Source: Chaetomium olivaceum
Lineage: Eukaryota; Ascomycota; Sordariomycetes; Sordariales; Chaetomiaceae
DNA: 64,000 bases
Assembly: GCA_039881045.1 (NCBI GenBank)
Contig: JAYWVB010000002.1
Location: 558,001-622,000 of the forward strand
Direction of reading: 5' to 3'
The number at the start of each line of letters is the position of its first letter. Position 1 is the first letter of the stretch. The notes under the pieces are model-generated. The model was not told where the DNA came from, did not search any database, and was given only the letters and a program-made list of their open reading frames with translations. Below, piece after piece: positions 35,026 to 44,509 of the stretch. Both the position numbers and the translations under genes were made by a program.

Positions 35026-35088
35026 ACGTGGTTGATCACCGAGCGGCCCATATCACCGAGCGGTCCACTTTCCCTCCACGTCACAACC
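35026..35088 (+). repeat. 5' terminal inverted repeat, with 17-nt internal duplication
   Basis: It matches the complement of 36821-36866 except that 35047-35063 (CCCATATCACCGAGCGG) is extra. That insert repeats the preceding ATCACCGAGCGG. Confidence 0.9.
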
Positions 35089-35124
35089 TCCACCTTCAAA
35101 CTCCGCTACACCGCGACCAAAACC

Positions 35125-36873
35125 ATGTCTATGCAAATGCAAGAAGCCAGAATCATCCTTGCCATTGAAGCAATTCATATGAGCAAAAAAATGTCGATCC
35201 GACGTGCTGCGCAGACGTATGATGTGCCGAAGTCGACCCTCATCGCCCGGATGAAGGGCCGCGTCGCAAAGCCTGAGAAACGCGACGTACAGCACAATCT
35301 GACCTTGGCTGAAGAAGAGACCCTTGTACGATATATCCTCGATCTAGATTCGCGAGGGTTTCCGCCTCGTATTGATGGGGTAAAAGATATGGCCGATCTC
35401 CTTCTCGCGACGCGTCACGCGCGACCAACTGGCAAGCAGTGGGCATACCGGTTCATACGGCGCCGCCCGGAGCTCAAGACGCGCTTTTCGCGTGCGTACG
35501 ACTTCCAGAGAGCCCTTTGCGAAGATCCAAAGATTATTGGGGACTGGTTCCGGTTGGTGGCCAACATGCGCACGAAGTACAGCATCCAGAACACCGATTT
35601 TTACAACTTCGACGAGACAGGCTTTATGATGGGCATTATCTGTAGCAACATGGTCGTCACGCGTTCCGATCGACGCGGTCGAGGCAAGCAACTTCAGCCC
35701 GGCAATCGGGAATGGGCAACAGCGATTGAGTGCGTGAGCAGTGACGGCTTTGCGCTGCCACCATTCTTGATTGTACAGGGCGTCAACCACCTCGCCTCCT
35801 GGTACACCGAGTGCGATCTTCCCCCATCCTGGGTCATCAAGACCTCACCCAACGGCTGGACAGACAATGATACAGGCTTGGAATGGATCAAGCACTTCCA
35901 CAAGCATACGGAGACCCAGCGGCAAGGGGTGTATCGGATGATAGTCCTAGATGGTCACGAAAGCCACCTATCAGCCCAGTTTGAGGAGTTCTGCAAGGAG
36001 CACAATATTATTACCCTCTGCCTCCCTTCTCACTCCTCGCACATCACCCAGCCTCTAGATGTCGGTTGTTTTAGCGTGTTGAAGCGGATATACGGCCGCG
36101 AACTCGAGGCCTTCATCAAGGCGCACATCAACCACATCACCAAGACCGAGTTCTTCATCGCGTTCAAAGCCGCCCACCTCGCCACAATGAAAGCTGAAAA
36201 TATCAAGGCTGGCTTTCGAGGTACTGGCCTAGTACCGGACAACCCCCAAGCTGTCTTGTCGAAGCTTGACGTCAAGCTACGGACCCCAACACCGACTGGA
36301 CCCCCCCTTCCAGAGGCCGACCTATGGGTCTCCCAGACACCGCACAAACCTGACGAGGCTGTTTTACAGTCTGAACATGTACGGACCCGGATTGCCAATC
36401 ATCAAGGAAGCTCTCCAACCAGCATGTTTTCCGCTGTAAAGCAATTGGCGAAGGGTACAGAGCTGATTGTTCACGAAATGACCCTTCTTCGAGACCGAGT
36501 CCGAACTCTCGAGAAGGCTAACGAGGCCCTTTCAAAGCGCCGGAGGGCTAAGCGTACACGTCTCCAGGCTGGAGGGGCACTTACTATAGAGGAAGGTCAG
36601 GTTTTGATCATCCAGAAGGAAACTGGTAGACGGCAATCGGGTAGGAGGCGGAAGGGGGTATGTCGGAGGCGGGGCTGTCGACTTTGCGGCGCTGTGGGAG
36701 GTGCGGCAAGACTGGCCACAACGTACGAACCTGTCAGGAGGTTGAGGAGACGTCAGCTGAGGAGAGTAGCATTGAGTGCAACTGATTTTCTTGTGTTGTG
36801 GTGGATTAATTGCCTGAAGAGGTTGCGACGTGGAGGGAAAGTGGACCGCTCGGTGATCAACCACGTTATCTAG
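35125..36873 (+). CDS. pogo-like transposase (psq HTH, Tc5-type DNA binding, DDE domain)
   Basis: The ATG at 35125 (MSMQMQEAR) is the first in frame inside the element; the frame is open further upstream, but that would start in the TIR. A psq-type helix-turn-helix (MSIRRAAQTYDVPKSTL) is followed by a CENP-B/Tc5-like domain (TGKQWAYRFIRRRPELKTRF). The catalytic DDD triad lies in NFDETGF, VLDGHESH and QPLDVGCF. After the catalytic core comes a coiled coil. The open frame ends at 36873, seven bases beyond the element, reading through the 3' TIR. A second frame carries a zinc knuckle (CGRCGKTGHNVRTC) and stops at 36785. One missing G in the run at 36654-36658 would join them, so that is probably the original C-terminus. 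Confidence 0.9.
   Translation: MSMQMQEARIILAIEAIHMSKKMSIRRAAQTYDVPKSTLIARMKGRVAKPEKRDVQHNLTLAEEETLVRYILDLDSRGFPPRIDGVKDMADLLLATRHARPTGKQWAYRFIRRRPELKTRFSRAYDFQRALCEDPKIIGDWFRLVANMRTKYSIQNTDFYNFDETGFMMGIICSNMVVTRSDRRGRGKQLQPGNREWATAIECVSSDGFALPPFLIVQGVNHLASWYTECDLPPSWVIKTSPNGWTDNDTGLEWIKHFHKHTETQRQGVYRMIVLDGHESHLSAQFEEFCKEHNIITLCLPSHSSHITQPLDVGCFSVLKRIYGRELEAFIKAHINHITKTEFFIAFKAAHLATMKAENIKAGFRGTGLVPDNPQAVLSKLDVKLRTPTPTGPPLPEADLWVSQTPHKPDEAVLQSEHVRTRIANHQGSSPTSMFSAVKQLAKGTELIVHEMTLLRDRVRTLEKANEALSKRRRAKRTRLQAGGALTIEEGQVLIIQKETGRRQSGRRRKGVCRRRGCRLCGAVGGAARLATTYEPVRRLRRRQLRRVALSATDFLVLWWINCLKRLRRGGKVDRSVINHVI
36821..36866 (-). repeat. 3' terminal inverted repeat
   Basis: The complement of the 5' TIR over about 46 nt with one mismatch. 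The annotated transposase frame runs through it. Confidence 0.9.
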
Positions 36874-37410
36874 TTTTTTATCAATTTGCGTCATCTTTCA
36901 AAAGGGGGTTCCTATCTTGAAACGGCAGGCCATTGTGCTTTATTAGACTTTTGCTGTGCACTTGGGTTGACACTTCACCAAGCTGAATGGGTAGCTTGGA
37001 GGCTGCCCGTCCGCAATACAATTAGTTAACAATGCTAGTGACAGGACTCACTGAGATATCTCTCGCAACTCTCTCCTAATTCCATGGCTTGGAATGTAAA
37101 CAGCAAAAGAAAGGCCCGGTACAAACATCAGATGGAAGGAAATTGGATGGAAGGAAACTTGAGATGGAAGGAAGTTCAGGGGTACTGACATATTCCGGAA
37201 TGTCTTTCCGGAAGACCAAGCTCGACACGTCCATTACACGACAACAAATAACGGCTGGACGACGATGAAATAACGTCTCCGCTCTTTTCAATGCAGCATG
37301 CAGACGTTTCAAAGATTTATTGTTACGTGCGCCGACGATCTAAACTCTTTTCCCAACCCAATCGCCAACAAACTGCCCCTCGCTGCCAAACCACACGACC
37401 AGCCAACACG
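36869..37410. other. Intergenic with a short GGAAGGAAA-type repeat
   Basis: Three copies of a GATGGAAGGAAnTT unit lie at about 37130-37178. No coding signal was seen. Confidence 0.5.
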
Positions 37411-38988
37411 ATGGCAACCCAGTGGCAGCAGAGCCCCCCTCTCGGCGAGGGGCAAGGTAAGAATTCTTTTTAACCAAAAGACCATGACTAAACGAAACAG
37501 GCGAGACAAATAGCGACCAAGAGGCAGTGGTGGGTGGTGCGGGTGAGTTTCTTCCCGGTTTTCAGTCACGCAATCCGTTCACAACAACCCAAGACATCAG
37601 TTTCTTTGCCTCTTTGGAGAGGTTGATATTTATTAAAAACCCATGCATAGAAAACACAATGACACGCTCCCAAGAGGGTCTGGGTGGCGATTCGTGCATT
37701 TTCATCCTCAACTTGAGCCAACACAAGCACCACAGTTAACATCAGCTAACAACCTGTGATGTAGATATGACAACAACAACCGCCGCCGACGGCATGGGGC
37801 TTGCCCCGGGTACAATGAGTGCCCAACCCTCTTTCTCTTCTCCGGCCAACGGCCCAACCACAGGAACTGCTTTTGTTCCTACCCAAATTCGTAAGACAAC
37901 AAGGCGTTATTGGCAGACAAAAGACATCAGCTAACTGTGATAGAAGACAACAGAACGGCGACTGCCCACAGGGCTACAACGAGCAACAATGTGATGCTCG
38001 CAGAGATTGGTCCAGGTGCGTGAAGAAGAACACCATTCACTCCCTTCCAAGTGGGATACACAATCAAGAGAAGGGATACCAGACCCGTTTTGGAAGCACT
38101 GCCCATGGTTTGCAACAGGGACCCCTGGAGCAGCTCACCATACCGTCAGCTGGAAGCTGTCTGCGGGATGGAAGTTGATGCTCCTGGAGTCTCTGTTGAA
38201 ACAAGGGCAGACTCTGAAACAGGACTAAAGCCCACCCTTTTTTGTTGTTGGGTCTTTGAAACACGAACAGGAAACAAATGAGCTGACAATGAGTAGCTAC
38301 GACCATGCCACACACCCCGTTGGGTTTGGCAAGCGGTGTCGTCTTTGCTCCTGCGTCTGTGGCTGCCCCTCCCTCGTCCCTGCTCCCCATCCCGCAAGCA
38401 ACAGGTAAGTATCAAACAGCTTGCCCATCAGACGGACACACAATCAAGAGCATCACTGACTTTGGACGGTTGCAATAACAGTCACCTCCCAGCCCGCCCG
38501 CTTCACTTCGCGCCCCCCCCTCGCTCCGCTCCACTGGTCCTCCGGCCGTGGCTCGGTCGGCCCCTTCCGGGCATTCCTCCTCCCCGAGGACGCCGCCCCG
38601 CAGGCGGTCCGGTTTGCGCCTGACCCCTTCCGCCCGGAGCCGCCGTCGCCGCCCACCCTTCGGGCTCTTGGTCTGTTGCCGCTTGCGCCTCCCTCTTTCC
38701 GCCTTGAGCCGCCCTCGCCGCCGACTCTTCGGGCCCTTGGTCTCTTGCCCGTTGTGCCCGTGCCTGCTCCCGTGTTGGGCTCGCCGGCCCCTGAGCAAAC
38801 CGCCGACCCGCGGTTTTATAGGGAGCTCAACACCCCTGTGGCCCACGACACTAGGGTGTGGAAAGGTGAGTTTTGGCTTGTTTGGTGATTGTGTAGAGAT
38901 GTCTTTACTGACAAAGTCAGAGACGGCATGCGACCCGTTCATGGGGTGCGAGGTGGCTGGGCCTCCCGCCCGACCTTCCTTCCTTTAG
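37411..38988 (+). CDS. Hypothetical Pro/Ala-rich protein from seven short exons, all introns phase 1
   Basis: My exon model is 37411-37456, 37501-37542, 37765-37890, 37944-38015, 38297-38404, 38482-38865 and 38921-38988. It totals 846 nt, or 281 aa. Every junction has GT-AG, most have a CTAAC/CTGAC branch point, and all six introns interrupt after the first codon base. Each internal exon is therefore a multiple of three. The protein is Pro/Ala/Thr-rich with no named domain. Exon 6 contains an internal repeat (EPPSPPTLRALGLLP twice). The acceptor regions of introns 2 and 3 resemble each other (ACATCAGCTAAC...TGTGAT.TAG), suggesting exon-intron duplication. The long introns 2 (222 nt) and 4 (281 nt) may hide further exons, and the true start could be the ATG in exon 3. 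Confidence 0.5.
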
Positions 38989-39303
38989 ATAAGTACTGGG
39001 CCGCAGTCCAAGCAGGAACATTCGTCCGTTGTTTCTAAGACCTCCTGTGATCTGCCCTGTTAATGCCGATGTGTGACACAGTGCAGGTGAAATGTTTCCA
39101 CCTGGAGTGAACAGCCAATATGAGTCACGGGTCAAGTTCAAACAATCCAGAGTTATTTATTCACTGCTTGTGCGAGTTTTTGGTCCGATTTGAGAGAGCG
39201 CAGAATAGCCTAGGTCATCACAATTTTGGTAGTTACCAGTTTCCTTCCCTGAACATCTAATATTGACCTCTTTTTCGTCAACAGCCTTAAGCACAGCCTT
39301 ACC

Positions 39304-40992
39304 ATGGCCGACGACCACCCCCTCCCCGAGCCGACGGCAGAGCAGCTTCTTCAAGAATACGAGCAGTACCGAAAACAAAGGTTGCTCCTCCATAACAGCG
39401 ATCTTGACGGCAGCCCCAGCAGTCAGCACATACATCCCAGCTACACCATCACACGCCTAGTGGAAGGCGACCTAATCCCGGTGACCGACCGCGCGGGGCA
39501 GCAACTGGCAAAACAATGCGCCGACCTGTACGACTCGTTCATCGCGTCTGCCACTACCGACACTGACACCAAGTCCACCACTGATATCAGCGACCAGACC
39601 GCTATCGGCCACGACAACACCGCCAACGACAACTCCCCGAACGAAGCCACCAGCACAGCCATCAAACCAAAACCCACTCCGCACATCCCACCGCGACCAA
39701 CCACGGCCCAGCCCCCAACAACCCCACGAACCCCCCAAGCCTCCTCACAAACCCACCACCAGCCCACGCCGCGACCTCCTCCTCCCTATCCACAACCACA
39801 AACCACGCCCCAAGCACGAACCACGCCCCAACTCCCCAACCGACATCCTCCCACCCCGACCCCGCCCCTCCTCCACATCTCGCCAGTCCACCTCCACGAA
39901 TACACCACGGCCCTGCACAACCTGCTCACGCCCACGCACGCCTCGCTGCTCGCCAGCCCCGCCGCGCTCGCGCCAACCCACCTCGCCCACCTGCACCAGC
40001 AGCTCCAGACCCAGCAACACGCCCTCGCTAAGCAAGCCACAGCCCAGGACGCCGCCCTCGCTGAGCAGGAGCGGGTCTTTGCTGAGCGGGAGACAGCCCT
40101 GGCTGAGAGGGAGGCGGCGGTGGCGGCGAGGGAGGCTGTGCTTGGCAAGAGGGAGGGTGAGGTGCTGGAGAGGGAGGCGGTGGCGGGGGTGTTGTTTGAT
40201 GAGGGGTTGTTGGCGGGGCAGTTGGAGGGGGTTTGGAGGCGGGGGTTTGAGGAGGGGGTGAGGATGCGGAGAGGGAGGTTTGTTAGGGGGGAGGAAGGGA
40301 GTGTGGAGGGGATGGGTGTGGAGGGGATGGGTGTGGTTTGGGGTGTGGCTCGGGGTGGGAATGGGAATGGGAATGGCAATGACAGCGGGAGTGGGAGTGC
40401 CTGTGGGAATGGGAGTGGTAGTGGCTTTGGAGGTGAAGCTGGGAATGGGCTTGCTACGCATGGACAAGGAAATACCCAAATGATCCCAATGGGCTCATAC
40501 CTAGCGGCGATGGAGGGCGTGCTGGACTGGGTGCGTAAGGCCAGAGCCTTGGCTAGGTGTCCGCCGCCCATGCCTGAGCTGCAGCTGGAAAAGTTGGAGG
40601 CCCAGCTGGTGAGGTTGGTGAACGAAGGCAGGGCGGCCATGGCGGGCACGGCTGTCGCTCCTGGTCCTGCTACCCTTACCTCGGCACCGCAAATCCGAAA
40701 TTGCGGAAATGGGAGGCAGAGTGGAACGACGCATGGTGGTCCGTTGATTGGTAAGGAGAAGGAACGGATGGTGATGCCGAGTCAGAGTGGAAACCAGGAT
40801 GTTGAGATGCCGGACGGCGCTGTCCTTCTAGCGGATTTCAAGAAGAAGGCAAAGACGCTGGGGTTAATGGCGTCAGCGGGAGGGACTCAAGTTGGGCAAG
40901 GCAGCGCGGCGGCTGGAGCTGTGGACGACGAAGACCTGGAGATGGCAAAGCTGGTGAACATGGAGGTGGCGGAGGAAGATAATGTTGCCTAG
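39304..40992 (+). CDS. Hypothetical coiled-coil protein with Pro/Thr-rich linker
   Basis: A single 562-codon ORF with a good start context (ACCATGGCC). Residues 1-80 are polar (PTAEQLLQEYEQYRKQRLLL). About 100-195 is Pro/Thr/His-rich and disordered. About 229-295 is a strong coiled coil built of AEREAAVAAREA-type heptads. About 345-385 is a Gly/Asn/Ser low-complexity stretch. The C-terminal part has a short amphipathic helix region (YLAAMEGVLDWVRKARAL) and an acidic tail. No family is recognised. The absence of introns and the clean composition support it as a real gene. A structural or nuclear scaffold role would be a guess. Confidence 0.7.
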   Translation: MADDHPLPEPTAEQLLQEYEQYRKQRLLLHNSDLDGSPSSQHIHPSYTITRLVEGDLIPVTDRAGQQLAKQCADLYDSFIASATTDTDTKSTTDISDQTAIGHDNTANDNSPNEATSTAIKPKPTPHIPPRPTTAQPPTTPRTPQASSQTHHQPTPRPPPPYPQPQTTPQARTTPQLPNRHPPTPTPPLLHISPVHLHEYTTALHNLLTPTHASLLASPAALAPTHLAHLHQQLQTQQHALAKQATAQDAALAEQERVFAERETALAEREAAVAAREAVLGKREGEVLEREAVAGVLFDEGLLAGQLEGVWRRGFEEGVRMRRGRFVRGEEGSVEGMGVEGMGVVWGVARGGNGNGNGNDSGSGSACGNGSGSGFGGEAGNGLATHGQGNTQMIPMGSYLAAMEGVLDWVRKARALARCPPPMPELQLEKLEAQLVRLVNEGRAAMAGTAVAPGPATLTSAPQIRNCGNGRQSGTTHGGPLIGKEKERMVMPSQSGNQDVEMPDGAVLLADFKKKAKTLGLMASAGGTQVGQGSAAAGAVDDEDLEMAKLVNMEVAEEDNVA

Positions 40993-41491
40993 CAGTGATC
41001 TTGATATATGGCCATGGGGTTCCGGTATATTAAGGACTTTCTCCTCTTGGGTGTTCTTTTTTGGCTTGGGTCATGGTCATAGGATTTGGCGAGGCTGAGA
41101 CAAAGCAGCATCTGATACCCTCGGTTCTCCGTGCGTTTGGTTATGCAACTAGTTCGTTAAGGTCCTTGCTAAGGTACATACTTGATTAGTTCTCGGATTG
41201 GTGCCTATTCTTATCACAATCTGATTCGCTCGCTCTCATATCTGTTGGTCCCTGATGTATCCAATCTGTAGGTTACCAACCGGACCGCCTAAACTTGCTC
41301 AACACAGTGGAACCTCAAGATATGCACGTAGCCCACACAGATGTTGCATGGCAATTTATCCCAATTATCAAAATCTAACTGAATCCATCACCCCCGGGTA
41401 TTTGAAGTCCAAAACAAGAAAGGCGGCTCTGGGCTCGCGACTTTCAACTCGCTCAATAACAACCAGCTCAGATTCCTACACCATTAAACCC
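40993..41491. other. Intergenic between convergent genes
   Basis: It contains the 3' ends of the coiled-coil gene and the phosphate permease gene; nothing else is recognised. Confidence 0.5.
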
Positions 41492-43439
41492 TTAAGCCGC
41501 CGTCGGTAGACCCCAGCGAGGAGCGTTGATGATGATGCCCATCAAGCAGCCCGAGATGATGCCGGTGACGGGGAGGGTGATGATCCAGCCGAGGTAGATC
41601 CAGGCAACCATGCGCCAGTTGACGGTGCGCCATGTGCCGGAGCAGAGACCGACACCGACGGTGGCACCGGTGATGCACTGAGTGGTGGAGACAGGGAGCT
41701 CTGCGAAAATAGTTAGCACCTGATGGTGACACGACCGGGGAGTATCGGAAAACTTACTCAGGCGGGTGGCCAGAATGACAGTGATGGCAGAGCCAAGCTC
41801 CATGGAGAAACCACGCGAGGGCGACTGCAGGGTCAGGCGGTTACCCAAGTTGCGCATGATGTTGTAGCCGTAGGTCCAGACACCGATGACCAACATGGCA
41901 GCGCCAAAGACGAGAATCCAGATGGGGACCTCGGACTTGCCGTTCTCGGGGAGCGGGGTTCCGTTCCAGATCTGGAAGATACTGGCGTAGGGGCCGATGG
42001 CGTTGGCGATGTCGTTGGCTCCGTGGACGAAAGAGGCGGTGGCGGCAGTCATGATCTGGAGGAAGCTGTACATGTACTCGGTCTTGTTGTCAAAGTGCTG
42101 GGCGTGGGCGTGCACCTCGTCGAGGTTGTTGGCGAGCTTGTTGTGGGTGCTCTGGGCGTTGACGACATCCTGATCGATACCGTGGAGCAGGGCCCACTTG
42201 ACGTACCAGAAGAGGACGTGACCTTCGTACCACTTGCCCTCGGGCTTGGGGCCGACGAGCTTCTTAGGGGCCTTGGTGACCTTGGCCAGGGGACTAGGAG
42301 TAGGGCGCTCGGTCGAGCCGGCATCGGAACCATCCGCGTTCTTGGTCTTCTCCGGGTTGGCACCGCCGACAACCTCGACGTCGTCCCGCTCAGCAGCCTT
42401 ACGGGCATCGAGCTCCGCCTTGGTGAGGCGACCCTCATAGTAGTCCTTGACGCCGACGTCGACATCCGCAGGCGGGGGCGGGACCTCGCCGCGGCGGAGC
42501 AGGAGAAGGCCCATCGGAATGTGGTACCAGCGGAGCTGCCAGTCATCCTTGATGACGACACGGTACATCCAGGGCGTCAAGTAACACCAATCAGGAGAGC
42601 AAAGGCAGCACCAACACCGACAATGGTGCCGGCAATCTCGGCGTCGTTGAGCTCGACCTTGTATCCGCCACCCTTCCAGAGCAACAACATGGTGAGCAGG
42701 CAGGCGGTCAGCCCAAAGTAGACGGGCACGACGCGCAGAGCCCAAACGGCGGGGTTCTTGCGGATCATGACGGTGTATTTGGTGATCAGGAAGAGGATGG
42801 CCGCGAAGGCACCCGAAAGGCCGGGGGCGATGATCCAGGCCAAGAAGACCTGCACTACACCGGAGTTGATGTTGCCCTCGGGGCTGACCCATTGGACACC
42901 TGTGAAACACCCGTTAGCGGCTTGTCTTCTCGTTCCCGATTTTAGGAATCACTCACCGTTGGCACCAACGGACGCAACACCCATACCGATGACACCACCG
43001 AGAATAGAGTGAGTGGTGGACACCGGCATGCCGATTCTTGTGGCGAAGGTCAGGTAGATAGACGAAGCAACGACGGCGCAGACCATTCCGAGCATGAGAA
43101 GTGACGGGCCCGCCGGGTCAACCAGGGGATCGAAAAGGTCGGTGTTGACAATCTTGGTACGGATGGTGTCGGCAACACGAGCGCCAACACCGACGGCGCC
43201 GGCAAACTCCATGATGGAGGCGAGAACCATGGCCTGGAGGTAGGTCACGGACTGGGAAGCGACGGACGTCGCCCATGAGTTTGGCCACATCGTTGGCACC
43301 TGAAAACACGGGCCCGTCAGCATCTGGCTTCCTGATGGGTTCCGTCGTTCGTAGGTTACTACTCACCAATATTCCACGCGTCAAGCGCGGCGAAAATGGT
43401 GCCAATGGCAAAGAGGTAGTCGTATTGGTGTAGAGGCAT
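41492..43439 (-). CDS. pho-4: Phosphate permease, PiT family (Neurospora PHO-4/yeast Pho89 type)
   Basis: Exons 43439-43367, 43299-42957, 42899-41758 and 41700-41492 with introns of 67, 57 and 57 nt give about 588 aa. It carries two PiT signature repeats: GANDVAN-type near the N-terminus with PVSTTHSILGGVIGMG, and near the C-terminus VHGANDIANAIGPYA with LPVSTTQCITGATVGVG. The two halves are membrane segments separated by a long hydrophilic loop (about residues 270-380). The family imports inorganic phosphate with Na+ or H+ across the plasma membrane and is induced by phosphate starvation in Neurospora. Two compensating one-base errors interrupt the frame: an extra base at the T-run 43280-43282 (inside the first GANDVAN motif) and a missing base near 42581-42587. 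The net length stays a multiple of three. Confidence 0.92.
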
Positions 43440-43640
43440 CTTGGCGGTGTGAGATCCCGTCGGATGCAGTCGCGTGGCGAAAACAGCAGCGCGCGGGCTG
43501 TTGTTCAGTTGATCGACCTGTCGAACGGAGGGGATGATGAGAGACAGACACGGGCCGGCTGTTCTGTATTTAACCAAGCACGACGAACAAGGTCAAAGAG
43601 CAACAGCAGCAGCAAGGGCCTCCAGGGGAGAGCTACCACA

Positions 43641-43646
43641 CACGTG
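43641..43646. promoter_or_regulatory. CACGTG E-box upstream of the phosphate permease gene
   Basis: A perfect palindromic CACGTG lies about 200 bp upstream of the permease ATG. bHLH phosphate regulators (yeast Pho4, Neurospora NUC-1) bind this core. A weaker CACGTT core (AACGTG on the plus strand) lies near 43882. The functional link is inferred. Confidence 0.45.
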
Positions 43647-44454
43647 GGACGGTGGCCCCGACCGAGGACGCAAGGTTTTGGCCCACCCACTTCCTGCAAT
43701 TGTATCTTGGCGGTTCGGGAGACCAGACCCTGCAGGGAAGGCCTGGTTGGTAGGCAGTGGCAGGCGGGGTGGGACGGAGGGGCTGAAGACAGCCTTGGCG
43801 GGCCGAGTCGGTCGTCCTTCTGTCGTTTTTGACGGGGGTATCCGATCTGCGCGGGCCTCTCACGTCGCCCTGCGGGGGGAACGTGCCCCCAGAGTGTTTG
43901 CCGCCAGGCGAGATGCTCGGTCAGACCAAATGGACAAGCTGCGGGACCCATGTGGCGTTTCTCGACGTTGGGTGTTCGGGGACCGGGGCAAGGTGTCGAA
44001 TCGGGGCATCTCGATCCCACCTTGATGGGTGATGCTGGGCGTGGGGTATCATTGCAGGGTTCGCCTAAACAAGTATTTTCGATATTCTGAACGCCAGATG
44101 GTCCGTCATCGCGGGCTCTCGTGCTTGTGGGAGGGCATCTTTGTCGAGATCCGCAGCCATCGAGAGGCATACGACCAGTTGACTAGTGTAATCTGTCATG
44201 TACCTAAGGTAGTATGGTTTACCCGGCGGTGCCTCTGCCCCTCCGCATATCGCACCGACTGCTACTCAGTCGTCTCGTATGTTGTTTTTCCCATGCTCTT
44301 GCATATCACATAGTTACCATGTATCAGTCGGAAATGGCCCCCGGACTCTTCGATGCGAGCTCCTTCCTACATTGTCGGGCAAACCGTCCTCTTTGGATCA
44401 CCGCCTTCGCTTGAACGTGGGTCGGACGTGCTCGGAATCGACATTGCCACTTTT

Positions 44455-44509
44455 TTCTTCGACTTTTCGACTCTTTCGACTTTTTCGAGTTTTTTTCGAC
44501 CTTTCGAGA
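44455..44509. repeat. Imperfect TTCGACTTT tandem repeat
   Basis: Four copies of TTCGAC and two of TTCGAG occur, spaced by T-runs of varying length. Confidence 0.75.

Larger units (their letters stand above)
35026..36866 (+). mobile_element. pogo-family (Tc1/mariner superfamily) DNA transposon
   Basis: A 1,841-bp element begins ACGTGGTTGATCACCGAGCG, ends with its reverse complement, and is flanked by TA on each side (35024-35025 and 36867-36868). One transposase ORF fills it. The TIRs are about 46 nt, and the 5' one has an additional 17-nt insertion. Confidence 0.9.

Noticed and set aside
35008..35124. Upstream extension of the transposase frame to an ATG at 35008
   Set aside because: That start lies outside the element and the translation would run through the 5' TIR; the ATG at 35125 is inside and matches the family start.
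43505..44170. A 221-codon minus-strand ORF upstream of the phosphate permease
   Set aside because: It has no domain and low-complexity Leu and Pro runs, and it overlaps the promoter and an opposing ORF.
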